NCBI RefSeq assembly: GCF_010730955.1 | Contig: NZ_AP022577.1 | Coordinates: 5,766,001-5,830,000 of the forward strand | Direction of reading: 5' to 3' | DNA from: Mycolicibacterium aubagnense | Lineage (GTDB): Bacteria > Actinomycetota > Actinomycetes > Mycobacteriales > Mycobacteriaceae | DNA: 64,000 nt | Part shown: positions 29,051 to 40,734 of the stretch, piece after piece | Layout of the letters: the number at the start of each line of letters is the position of its first letter | How positions within the stretch are numbered: position 1 is the stretch's first letter | Position numbers and translations under genes: made by a program | Notes under the pieces: generated by a model | What the model saw: the letters and a program-made list of their open reading frames with translations, nothing else | Told to the model about the DNA's origin: nothing | The model's database searches: none

Positions 29051-31093
29051 CTAGTCCAGATCCAGCGCAAGGGTGTCGACACGGGAGGCCACATCGGCCA
29101 TCCACGAACGCCGGCCCTCCGGCGGCCCGCCGAACAGGGTGTGATGCAACTTCTTGTCACTGTCATCGAGGTGCACGCGAATCACGGTGCGCCGCTCCGG
29201 ATCCAGCACGGTGTTCCAGAAGTCGTCGGCGTCCATCTCACCGAGACCCTTGTTGCGCTGGACCTCCACTCTGCGTTTGGACCGGGCCTTCAATTCGGCG
29301 ACAGCGGTGTCGCGCTCGGATTCGTCCTGGCAGTAGATGCGCTCCTGGCCGTCCTTGACCACGAAAAGCGGGGGCAGCGTCACGTAGACCATGCCGGCCG
29401 CGACGAGTGGGCGGTAGAAATCCAGGAACATCGAGATCAGGCTCGAGTTGATGTTGCCGCCGTCGGGGTCGGCGTCGGACGCGAACAGGATGCGGTCGTA
29501 GCGGCACTGTTCGGGATCACAGTTGTCGCGCACGCCGCAGCCCAGGATGCGTTCGATGGAATCGAACTCGTCCTTGACCCGGGCCTTGTTCACGGTGAAG
29601 CCGTAGACGTTGGGCGGCTTCCCTTTCAGCGGGAAGGCCGCCTGGAAGGTGGCGTCGCGTGCCGCCTTGATGGTGCCCAGCGCCGAGTCGCCCTCACACA
29701 GGAACAATTCGGCGCCCGAACCGCGGCCCGTTTCCCGGCTGGGCAGCAGCTTCGGAGGCAGCGACAGGTTGGTGCCCAGGCCCTTCGCTTTCGACGCCGC
29801 TCGGGAGCGCGCTTTGGCGCCCTCGGCGCTGCGACGTGCCCGGGCCGACTCCAGCGCCAGCTTCGTCCACAGCGACACCGTCTCGCTGTTGGCGGGGTTT
29901 GCTGCCCACACGTTGACGCTGCGCGCCACATCGGGTGCCATCGCGACGTTCAGCGAGCGTGAGGAGACCGCGGTCTTGGCCTGGGAATCCCAGCCCACGT
30001 CCGGGGCGCGGGTATCGACGGCCAGCGCGGTGACGGCCGCGAAGTCCTGTGGCTCCGGGCCGTCTTCACCCTTGGCCAGGCCCAGATCGCGGATGCGGGA
30101 CGCACGATCGGCCAGCGCCTCCGACAGGCCCTTGATCGCGGCGGTCAGGTGCGAGCCGCCGCCCGGGGTGCGGACGGTGTTGCAGAACGCGGCCACCGTG
30201 ATCGGCTCGGCGGGTCCGGCGGTCAGAGACCAGCGGAACGGCGTGGCGCCGCGTCCGGTGGTGTATTCACCGCGGCCCTCCACCACGGCACGCACCGGCG
30301 GCAGGGGAGTGCCGGCCGAGGTGCACATGAGGTCCAGCAGCGCTTCGGTGCCCCACGGGCCGTTGAACTGTTCGAGCAGGACTGCTGGAATCTCCGTGCC
30401 GGGCCAGCCCTCGTCGACGACGGTCAGGTGCACGCCGGGACACATCCGGGCGGCGGCGTGGGCGCGCAGCAGTACCTCGGCGATGTCCACGCTGGCGTCC
30501 GGCACGACAGCCTGGTCGAACAGGATGCGCACCGTGGTGCCGTGGGCGTCGGGCTTGCGGTTGCCCGTGCCGCGCAGCTTCTGGTTGTCGACCCGGGTGA
30601 AAGGTGCATTTGCATCGAACGCCTGGCCCCCGCCGCCCTCGAACGTGCCGGGGTAGCCGTGGCCGAAACTCTGCAGGTACGTCTTGCCGGCGCGGCGCAC
30701 GGTGACGTCGGTGCGCGCGGAGATGAACACCGCCGCAGCGGCGCCGATGCCGTTGAGGCCGGCCCCGGTGCTGGTGGCGTCGGTGTGCGCGGAGAACTTG
30801 CCGCCGGCCCGCGCCGTGCCGAGGGTCTTGACGATGCCGTTCTTGCCGGTCACAGGATCGGAGTCGATGGGCAGGCCGCGTCCGTCGTCGGCGACGCTGA
30901 CCGAGCCGTCGGCATGCAGGGTGATGGTGACGGTGGACCCGCCGTGGCTGGGGTCGGCGACCTCTTCGACCGCGTTGTCCACCAGCTCGCGCAGGGCGGT
31001 GTTGAGCACGTCAAGGCCCAGGTTGACCGCCGGTCGCAGGCGGGTGTGCTGGACGTCGTCGAGCTCGGTGATGTCCGCAGCGTTGTAGCTCAC
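29051..31093 (-). CDS. Atypical type II topoisomerase, GyrB/ParE-like subunit
   Basis: 680 residues. The GHKL ATPase motifs are ELVDNAVEE, DDGRGLPID and GLNGIGAAA. The transducer and TOPRIM domain follow, with FLCEGDSALG (catalytic Glu), ASDADPDGGNI (the Asp-x-Asp metal site, usually DADVDG) and QRNKGLGEMD. It hydrolyses ATP to drive strand passage by the A subunit encoded 12 bases downstream. Start taken as GTG 31093. It is divergent from the AlkX-like gene. It is not housekeeping GyrB, which lies near dnaA in mycobacteria. Confidence 0.88.
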   Translation of the reverse strand: MSYNAADITELDDVQHTRLRPAVNLGLDVLNTALRELVDNAVEEVADPSHGGSTVTITLHADGSVSVADDGRGLPIDSDPVTGKNGIVKTLGTARAGGKFSAHTDATSTGAGLNGIGAAAAVFISARTDVTVRRAGKTYLQSFGHGYPGTFEGGGGQAFDANAPFTRVDNQKLRGTGNRKPDAHGTTVRILFDQAVVPDASVDIAEVLLRAHAAARMCPGVHLTVVDEGWPGTEIPAVLLEQFNGPWGTEALLDLMCTSAGTPLPPVRAVVEGRGEYTTGRGATPFRWSLTAGPAEPITVAAFCNTVRTPGGGSHLTAAIKGLSEALADRASRIRDLGLAKGEDGPEPQDFAAVTALAVDTRAPDVGWDSQAKTAVSSRSLNVAMAPDVARSVNVWAANPANSETVSLWTKLALESARARRSAEGAKARSRAASKAKGLGTNLSLPPKLLPSRETGRGSGAELFLCEGDSALGTIKAARDATFQAAFPLKGKPPNVYGFTVNKARVKDEFDSIERILGCGVRDNCDPEQCRYDRILFASDADPDGGNINSSLISMFLDFYRPLVAAGMVYVTLPPLFVVKDGQERIYCQDESERDTAVAELKARSKRRVEVQRNKGLGEMDADDFWNTVLDPERRTVIRVHLDDSDKKLHHTLFGGPPEGRRSWMADVASRVDTLALDLD

Positions 31094-31228
31094 TGCTGGT
31101 CCTTTCCGTCAGGGCCGGGCGTGAAGCACCCGATGCCCCAATACAGGGTGTGCCGCAGGAATGGTAGGCGGTGGAGCCGACAACCTTGCAGATCCATGCG
31201 CGAATTTGTCGGTGGTCTGCGCCACGAT

Positions 31229-32431
31229 GTGACAGTGGCAGTACTCACCACGGTCCAGGCCCGTCGCATCGCCGTCGCCGCCCAGGGCCTTCACGGGCCC
31301 AAGCCGGCCGGTCCGGTAACCCGGGCGCACCTGAAACGTCTGATGTCCAGAATACAAGTGCTGCAATTGGATTCGGTATCGGTCTCGGTGCGGGCGCACT
31401 ATGCGCCGGTATTCAGCCGGCTCGGGCCATACGACCGGGACGCGCTCGACGGGCTGGCCTGGAGCCACAGCGCGCGGTCGCCGCGGCAATTCATCGAATA
31501 TTGGGCGCACGAGGCGGCATTGCTGCCGGTCGAGGACTGGCCGCTGCTGCGCTGGCGCATGCGGGAATACACCCACGGCCGCTGGGGCACCGAAATCGTC
31601 AAGCGCAACGGTGAGCTGGCCGAGAAGATCGTCGCCGCCGTCGCCGAACTCGGGCCGTCGACCGCGGGCCAGATCGAGGCCCACCTGGAAGCCGAACCCC
31701 GTGGCGCCAAGGGGCCGTGGTGGGGACGCAGTGACACCAAATGGGTGGCTGAAGCGCTGTGGTCGTCGGGCGTGCTCACCACCGCCACCCGCGTCGGTTT
31801 CGCCCGGCACTATGACCTGGTCGAACGGGTGCTGCCACCGGAGGTGCTGGCCCGGGAAGTCTCCGACGACGAAGCCGTCCGGCAGTTGGTGCTCAAGGCG
31901 GCCGGCGCTCTGGGTGTAGGGACCGAGGCCGACATTCGCGACTATTTCCGGCTGGGCGCCCGGCAGGTCAAGCCGGCGTTGGCGGCGTTGGTCGCAGCGG
32001 GAGAGTTGGAACCTGTCGACGTTGACGGAACCCCGGCGTACCTGCGCGCCGGGCAGCCGGTGCCGCGGCGCGACCGCGGGACGGCGTTGCTGTGCCCGTT
32101 CGACCCGCTGATCTTCTTCCGGCCGAGAGTTGAGCGGCTGTTCGGGTTCCACTACCGGATCGAGATCTACACGCCGGCGCCCAAGCGCCAATTCGGTTAC
32201 TACGTCTGGCCTTTCCTGCTCGACGGCCAGCTGGTGGGGCGCGTCGACCTGAAACGTACTGGCGACGCACTGCATGTCGTCGGTGCGTTCGCCGAGGACG
32301 GCCAAGACCGCCGGCGGGTGGCCGCGGCCCTGGCCCCCGAGCTGACGTCGATGGCGACGTGGCTCGGGGTCGACGACGTGAGCGTCGGGGAGCGCGGAGA
32401 TCTAGTCGCCGAGCTGGGTCGACAGTTTTAG
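31229..32431 (+). CDS. Winged-helix DNA glycosylase of the YcaQ/AlkX family
   Basis: About 400 residues; starts at 31196 (ATG), 31229 or 31235 (GTG) are all open. The HTH_42 family pattern is clear: IQVLQLDSVSVSVRAHYAPVFSRLGPYD, with Q-L-D (Q46-D48) matching the QXD catalytic motif reported for AlkX/YcaQ interstrand-crosslink glycosylases, then WAHEAALLPVEDWPLLRWRM and LLCPFDPLIFFRPRVERLFGF. It probably unhooks alkylated bases or crosslinks from DNA. It ends four bases before the convergent lsr2-like stop. Confidence 0.83.
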   Translation: MTVAVLTTVQARRIAVAAQGLHGPKPAGPVTRAHLKRLMSRIQVLQLDSVSVSVRAHYAPVFSRLGPYDRDALDGLAWSHSARSPRQFIEYWAHEAALLPVEDWPLLRWRMREYTHGRWGTEIVKRNGELAEKIVAAVAELGPSTAGQIEAHLEAEPRGAKGPWWGRSDTKWVAEALWSSGVLTTATRVGFARHYDLVERVLPPEVLAREVSDDEAVRQLVLKAAGALGVGTEADIRDYFRLGARQVKPALAALVAAGELEPVDVDGTPAYLRAGQPVPRRDRGTALLCPFDPLIFFRPRVERLFGFHYRIEIYTPAPKRQFGYYVWPFLLDGQLVGRVDLKRTGDALHVVGAFAEDGQDRRRVAAALAPELTSMATWLGVDDVSVGERGDLVAELGRQF

Positions 32432-32434
32432 CGC

Positions 32435-32836
32435 CTAGTTCGCGGCGTGGTACGCCTCGACGATGTCCGCCTTGATGCGGCCGCGGGCCGCGACGTCGTA
32501 GCCGTTGTCCTGCGCCCATTCGCGGATGGCGGCGAGCTGTTCCTTCGTTGACGCGCTCTTGCCGGCTTTCTTCGCGCGACCACGGGACGTGCCGTTCTTG
32601 GCGGCGCGGCTGCTGGGTTCTGCGGGCTTCTGGGTCCGTGAGCGACGGCCGCCGACCCTGGTGGCGGCGTCCAGATAGGGCGCCAGCGCCTTTTCGAATT
32701 TCGCCACGTTCGCAGCGGAAAGATCGATCTGGTAATCAACCCCACGTACCGAGAAGTTAATACGCTCACCGGTGTCATCGGTGAGTTCAGTGCCGTTGAT
32801 ATCGTCAACAAGCTGGACGACAATGCGTTCGGCCAC
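32435..32836 (-). CDS. Second Lsr2-like nucleoid-associated protein
   Basis: 133 residues. The N-terminal dimerisation domain is [38 protein letters not shown]; the C-terminal DNA-binding domain is [35 protein letters not shown] with the RGR (118-120) minor-groove clamp. It is longer than canonical Lsr2 (112) because of a Lys/Arg/Ser-rich linker. The canonical lsr2 lies elsewhere in mycobacteria (near lysS), so this is a paralogue. Lsr2 proteins silence AT-rich DNA. The ATG is preceded by AAGGAG. About 200 bases upstream hold AT-rich sequence and no gene. Confidence 0.88.
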   Translation of the reverse strand: MAERIVVQLVDDINGTELTDDTGERINFSVRGVDYQIDLSAANVAKFEKALAPYLDAATRVGGRRSRTQKPAEPSSRAAKNGTSRGRAKKAGKSASTKEQLAAIREWAQDNGYDVAARGRIKADIVEAYHAAN

Positions 32837-33038
32837 GAATGATCTCCTTTATCGGGGGTGTTCGGCCGGAAGTGTAACGATAAAAACTGAGGATGGCACC
32901 CCGGTGTCGTGATTACCGGTAGTCCGGCGTCGGTTCAGGTCTTTTTTTGCGCGGCAATCCGCTGAATATCGGAATTTGAATTCACGGTAATTGCCACGGC
33001 CCCAAGCTGATTCGGCGCGCGTCCACATCCGGACGCGA

Positions 33039-33421
33039 TCAGTCCACGTCGTGGTGGCACACCGCTTCCAGCATGATCCCGAACGGGTCCAGCCAGAACA
33101 TGGCGAAGTAGGGCGACGGATATTGGGGGAACGACTGTGGCTCGTGCACTACCTCGCCGCCGGCCCGCGGGACGAACTGATGGACGGGCTCAACCGCCGA
33201 TCGGGTCTTGACCATTAAGGCAAGGTGCTGCAGGCCGGTGCGGTGCCGGCTGTAGTCGCCGGGGTCTGCGGTGGGATAGAAGAACAGGAAGGTGCCAGGT
33301 TTGCCACCGGCGGGGTGAAAGGCGAACTCGTCGGCGGAAGCGATGAATGGTTCAAAACGACCAGTGGCATGAATTCGTCATAGTAATTCTTCGCCCTTGC
33401 AAGATCGCGCACGTTGACGCG
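33039..33421 (-). pseudogene. Frameshifted VOC/glyoxalase-fold gene
   Basis: The N-terminal part reads RVNVRDLARAKNYYDEFMPLV in one frame. The rest (FEPFIASADEFAFHPAGGKP onward, ending WLDPFGIMLEAVCHHDVD) continues in another, so one base appears lost near 33350, within CTGGTCGTTTTGAACC. Together they give a complete VOC-superfamily metalloenzyme fold. Either a pseudogene or a sequencing error. It lies just downstream of the permease operon on the same strand. Confidence 0.75.
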
Positions 33422-33457
33422 AGACGACCGAGCACTTTCCGACTCTGATGCCGGGCG

Positions 33458-34861
33458 CTAACCGGCCACCTCGTGCGACGCTTCGCCGAGCTCAGGCACA
33501 CCGCGGCCGCGTAGCTTGTTGACGACGAACACGACCGTGCCGATGCCCAGCCACACGATGCCGCCGATCTTGGCCAGGGAATCGGCATTGAAGAGCACAT
33601 AGCCGATGATGACGAAGCCAAGTGTCGGTACTGCCAGGTGCAGCAGATAGTTCTTCGACTTCTTTCGGCCGAGGTAGTACCAAACCACCGATACGTGCAG
33701 CAGACAGAAGGCGAACAGCGCGCCGAAGTTCACCAGTGACGAGATGAGCGCGATCTGGCCGACGAAGAACAGCACGAGCACCACGCTGATCGCGCTGACC
33801 AACAGGATTGCGGCGAACGGCACCTTGCGCGAGCTGACGCGGGATAGGAACGCGGGCAGCTGGCGGTCGCGACTCATCGAGAACAGCAGCCGGCTGGTTG
33901 CCGCTTGCGCGGCCATCGCGTTGGCGAAACCCACGGCGAGCACATTGACGACGAAGAACGCGTTCATCCAGCCGGTGCTGGACGCCGCTTCGACCAATGT
34001 GAAGAACGCGTTGCCCGCTTCGCTGTCGCTGAACGATGCCCGTCCGCCTGCCAGCAGGCTGGCCAACCAGGTCTGGCCGATGAACAGGAACGCCACGATG
34101 AACAACGCGCCGACCATTGCTTTGCCCGCCGGATTCCGCGTGCCGGTGGATTCCTCCGCAAGCGTCGAAATCCCGTCGAAGCCAAGGAAACTCAGCACGG
34201 CGATCGACAGGGCGGCGGCGATCAACGGTGCGCTGACGGTCTCCGGGTTCCAGAGCGGCGTGGTGCCCCAGTGCACATTGGGCAGCGAATTTCCGTTGAT
34301 GGCTCGCACCGCGATGACCACGAAGATCGCGAGAAAGACGAGCTCGAGAACCAGGAAAAACCGGTTGGCCACCTTCAGCGAGTCGACGCCGAGCAGATTG
34401 ATCACCGTATTGACGAGGACGAACACCAGTGCCCACAGCCACCGTGGCGTGCCGGGAAACAAGCCGATCATCGACTCGGCGGCCAGCACGTACAGCAGAG
34501 TAGGTATGAGCAGGTAGTCCAGCAGAATCGCCCAGCCGGCGAAAAAGCCTGCGCCGGGGTGGATTCCGCGGCCGACATATGAGAACACCGATCCCGCAAG
34601 GGGAAACGACTTGGCCATCTGCGCGTACGCCGTCGCCGTGAACACCATGGCGACCAAGCCGATGAGATACACCAGTGGCACCATGCCGCCGGCACTGTTG
34701 TACACGACGCCGAAGATGGTCCACGGCGCAATCGGCACCATGAACACGAGGCCGTAGACGATGAGGTCGACGGTGGAGACGGAACGATTGAGTTCCTGTT
34801 TGTAGCCGAATGATTCGACGGTGCGCTGGCCTTCGCCGGTGGCGACTCGGGTGGTGGTCAT
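33458..34861 (-). CDS. APC-superfamily amino acid permease
   Basis: 467 residues with about 12 hydrophobic segments. The APC signature at the start (SVSTVDLIVYGLVFMVPIAPWTIFG) and the unwound first-helix region are visible, as is FLGFDGISTLAEESTGTRNPAGKAM, the conserved TM6 block of the family. It imports amino acids or amines in symport with protons. It lies 29 bases downstream of the aminopeptidase gene and probably forms an operon with it, under the GntR regulator whose operator-like repeat lies upstream. Confidence 0.88.
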   Translation of the reverse strand: MTTTRVATGEGQRTVESFGYKQELNRSVSTVDLIVYGLVFMVPIAPWTIFGVVYNSAGGMVPLVYLIGLVAMVFTATAYAQMAKSFPLAGSVFSYVGRGIHPGAGFFAGWAILLDYLLIPTLLYVLAAESMIGLFPGTPRWLWALVFVLVNTVINLLGVDSLKVANRFFLVLELVFLAIFVVIAVRAINGNSLPNVHWGTTPLWNPETVSAPLIAAALSIAVLSFLGFDGISTLAEESTGTRNPAGKAMVGALFIVAFLFIGQTWLASLLAGGRASFSDSEAGNAFFTLVEAASSTGWMNAFFVVNVLAVGFANAMAAQAATSRLLFSMSRDRQLPAFLSRVSSRKVPFAAILLVSAISVVLVLFFVGQIALISSLVNFGALFAFCLLHVSVVWYYLGRKKSKNYLLHLAVPTLGFVIIGYVLFNADSLAKIGGIVWLGIGTVVFVVNKLRGRGVPELGEASHEVAG

Positions 34862-34890
34862 GGAAGTCCTGTCGGGTCGAGTGAGTGGGT

Positions 34891-35808
34891 TCAGACCCGG
34901 GCGTCGGCGGCCAGATCGTGGGTGGCGAGGAAGGCGGCGACGACGGCGCGGAATTCGGTGGGCTGCTCCAGGTGCGTGCAGTGACTGGTGTCGGGGAATA
35001 CCTGACTGACCGCACCGGCGATGTGGTCGACGTACGGTTGCCAGGAGGCGGGGGTCGCTTCGTCGAACTCGCCGGCGATCACCAGTGTCGGCGCGGTGAT
35101 CTCGGGCAGTCGGTCGATGACGGTCCAGCCCTTCAATGTGCCTACGACGTGAAACTCGTTGGGCCCGTTCATCGTGTGGTAGACGGTGGGCTCGGCCTCC
35201 ATCTGTGTGATGGTGTCGATCAGATCTTGCGGCATGGGTACGACGCGGCACAGGTGGCGCGCGTAGAACTCGTTCGTCGCGGCCACGTACTCGGGATCGG
35301 TGACCGTGCCCGCTTCCTCGTGCCGGGTGAGCGCGGCGCTGACCTCCGGTGGCAACTGCGAGCGCAGCTCCGCGCAGCCGGCCATCCAGAGTTCCATCGA
35401 TGCGGGGGAGTTGCAGATGACGAGCGACGTCAGTCCCGAGGGGCGGCGCACGGCGATCTCCGCGCCGAGCATGCCGCCCCAGGACTGGCCCAGCAGGTGG
35501 TATTCGTCGATGCCCAGCGCAGCGCGAACGGCGTGAAACTCCTCGACGAACAGCTCGGGTGTCCAGAACCCGGCAGGGGCGTCGGGCAGGTGGGTGCTGT
35601 TGCCGCAGCCGAGCTGGTCGTAGTGGATGACCGTGCGGTCGGTCTCGTCGGCCAACTCTGCGATGTTGCGCACGTAGTTGTGTGCCATGCCCGGTCCGCC
35701 GTGGAGCACGAACAGGGGAGGCGCCCCCGGATTCGGTGATTTGGGGGTGGTGATCTGGACCCAGGTCTCGTGTTCGCGGAACGGCACCCGGTGGCTGGTA
35801 GTCGGCAT
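34891..35808 (-). CDS. Proline iminopeptidase-like alpha/beta hydrolase
   Basis: 305 residues. PPLFVLHGGPGMAHNYV (oxyanion), the nucleophile elbow LGQSWGGMLG with catalytic Ser, VIAGEFDEATP with the catalytic Asp and DTSHCTHLEQPTEF with the His make a complete S33 triad. S33 enzymes release N-terminal proline or hydrolyse amides. Pairing with an amino-acid permease suggests uptake and cleavage of a peptide- or amide-type substrate. ATG 35808 or 35820 could be the start. Confidence 0.87.
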   Translation of the reverse strand: MPTTSHRVPFREHETWVQITTPKSPNPGAPPLFVLHGGPGMAHNYVRNIAELADETDRTVIHYDQLGCGNSTHLPDAPAGFWTPELFVEEFHAVRAALGIDEYHLLGQSWGGMLGAEIAVRRPSGLTSLVICNSPASMELWMAGCAELRSQLPPEVSAALTRHEEAGTVTDPEYVAATNEFYARHLCRVVPMPQDLIDTITQMEAEPTVYHTMNGPNEFHVVGTLKGWTVIDRLPEITAPTLVIAGEFDEATPASWQPYVDHIAGAVSQVFPDTSHCTHLEQPTEFRAVVAAFLATHDLAADARV

Positions 35809-35824
35809 GACAGTCAGCATGTTT

Positions 35825-35855
35825 GATTAATGGTCTCATCACAAGACCATTAATC
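35825..35855. promoter_or_regulatory. 12-bp inverted repeat, probable GntR operator
   Basis: GATTAATGGTCT at 35825-35836 and its exact complement at 35844-35855, spacer CATCACA. The TGGTCT/AGACCA core resembles FadR-type GntR sites (TGGT...ACCA). It lies between the divergent GntR gene and the hydrolase-permease operon, so it likely controls both. Confidence 0.7.
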
Positions 35856-35909
35856 GAGATTTAACAATTCGTGTCGATACTCTGTGAGGCGATAGGAAGG
35901 GAGCCGGTG

Positions 35910-39330
<3,421 letters not shown>

Positions 39331-39437
39331 CCGCACGCCAATCGCCTGTCTCTTTCGAAAGGGTCAGCGGAGCGGGCGGCGCCCCGGTGGGAGGGAAACT
39401 CGCATTCGAGTCGCGCCGTACCACTAAACTCTGCCCG

Positions 39438-40136
39438 GTGTCTTTGCCGCGTGGGGGTCAAGCATCCAAGCACCGTGCACGCGGCCGGCCGGCCAAGGCC
39501 GATTTGCGCGCCGCCCGTCGCAAAGAGATCGTGCGATCGGCCTATGCGGTGCTCACCGATCGTGGCTACGACCAGACGACGATGTCGGACATCGCGCGTC
39601 AGGCCAACGTCGGGCAGGGCACCTTGTACCGGTACTACCCGAGCAAGCGGGAATTGCTCGACGATGTTTTCGACTACGCCGTCACCAAAGCTGCACGGGC
39701 GCTTCGCATCGGTTCGCTGGCCAGCCTTGACCTGACCGACTACCACCAGGCGATGGATCTCATCACGGTATTCGGGACCCGGCTGTTCGATCTCGTCGAC
39801 GAAGACCCGGCGATCGTGCGACTGCTCACGGTGGAAAGCAGCGCCATCGATCCCGAGTTGAGGTTCCGGGTCAGCGGGCTCTTGTCGACGTTGGATGTCG
39901 CGTTTGCGCGGCTGTTCGAGACGGCAAACCCTGACCACGCCTCGGCGGATCACCGCCCGACCTGGGCATTGCTGGGCCGGTTGGTGATCGGACTGTCCGG
40001 TCCGGGGTTGTTGATGTCCATGCAGGGGGATACGGCGGCCGGGTCGCGCGCGAATTTCCTGTCGACGATCTCGGCTATCGCCGATCACGGATTGTTGACC
40101 GACGAACCTGCCGGCGAGGAACCCAGTGATGCCTGA
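39438..40136 (+). CDS. TetR-family regulator, first of a pair
   Basis: 232 residues from GTG 39438. It begins with a basic arm (SLPRGGQASKHRARGRPAKADLRAARRK), then the helix-turn-helix TTMSDIARQANVGQGTLYRYYPSKRELLDDVF; the C-terminal ligand domain is of unknown specificity. It overlaps the second TetR gene by eight bases. No target gene is adjacent on the divergent side: rnj ends 107 bases upstream. Confidence 0.86.
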   Translation: MSLPRGGQASKHRARGRPAKADLRAARRKEIVRSAYAVLTDRGYDQTTMSDIARQANVGQGTLYRYYPSKRELLDDVFDYAVTKAARALRIGSLASLDLTDYHQAMDLITVFGTRLFDLVDEDPAIVRLLTVESSAIDPELRFRVSGLLSTLDVAFARLFETANPDHASADHRPTWALLGRLVIGLSGPGLLMSMQGDTAAGSRANFLSTISAIADHGLLTDEPAGEEPSDA

Positions 40137-40734
40137 GAGAACCGCGCAGTTGTACGCAGCGGCCATCGACCTGTTCATCGAGCGCGGATACCGCGATGTC
40201 GACGTCACCGATATCACCGCTCGCTGTGGGGTCAGCCACGGCACGTTCTACAACTATTTCCGCAGTAAGCGAGACGTTCTCGAGTCGATTCAGGCTCGGA
40301 CGGTCCAGGAACTTTCGGCCGCGGCGGCCGGTGACCGCGACCCGGCCACGTTGACCGGCCGCACCGAGTACGTCGTGGAGTTCACCGACCGGGTACGCCG
40401 GGCCGTGGCCTACATCGCGAAGAACCGTGCGTTGGTCTCGTTCGTAGCGATCGCCGCGCCCGGCGTCGACGAGCAGGCCTATGAATCGGTGCTCGCCGCT
40501 TACGACGATCTCGGCGCGCAGGTGACGGCCTTCCTGGACGTGGGGCGCCGACAGGGATGGATACGCGACAGCGTCGACGCGCGCATTGCCGGGCAGGCGG
40601 TGGTGTCATGTGTGTTGATGGCGACGTTTCCGATGCTGATCGGCGACGGCACTGATGTCGACCCGGAGCAGGTCGCGCAGGCATGCGCAGCGTTTCTGCA
40701 GGGCGGGCTGCGCCGGGTGCTACCGGACTCGTGA
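40129..40734 (+). CDS. TetR-family regulator, second of a pair
   Basis: 201 residues. The helix-turn-helix is DVDVTDITARCGVSHGTFYNYFRSKRDVLESI. ATG 40129 is preferred to GTG 40126. It is co-transcribed with the preceding TetR (8-base overlap). The tail overlaps the convergent ABC1 kinase gene by 15 bases. Tandem co-transcribed TetR genes often heterodimerise or regulate a common target; that is inference here. Confidence 0.86.
   Translation: MPERTAQLYAAAIDLFIERGYRDVDVTDITARCGVSHGTFYNYFRSKRDVLESIQARTVQELSAAAAGDRDPATLTGRTEYVVEFTDRVRRAVAYIAKNRALVSFVAIAAPGVDEQAYESVLAAYDDLGAQVTAFLDVGRRQGWIRDSVDARIAGQAVVSCVLMATFPMLIGDGTDVDPEQVAQACAAFLQGGLRRVLPDS

Noticed and set aside
33458..35842. Single 794-codon frame joining the aminopeptidase and permease regions
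   Set aside because: Its first half is out of frame with the clear S33 hydrolase (34891-35808). The permease begins at ATG 34861, so this is not a fusion.
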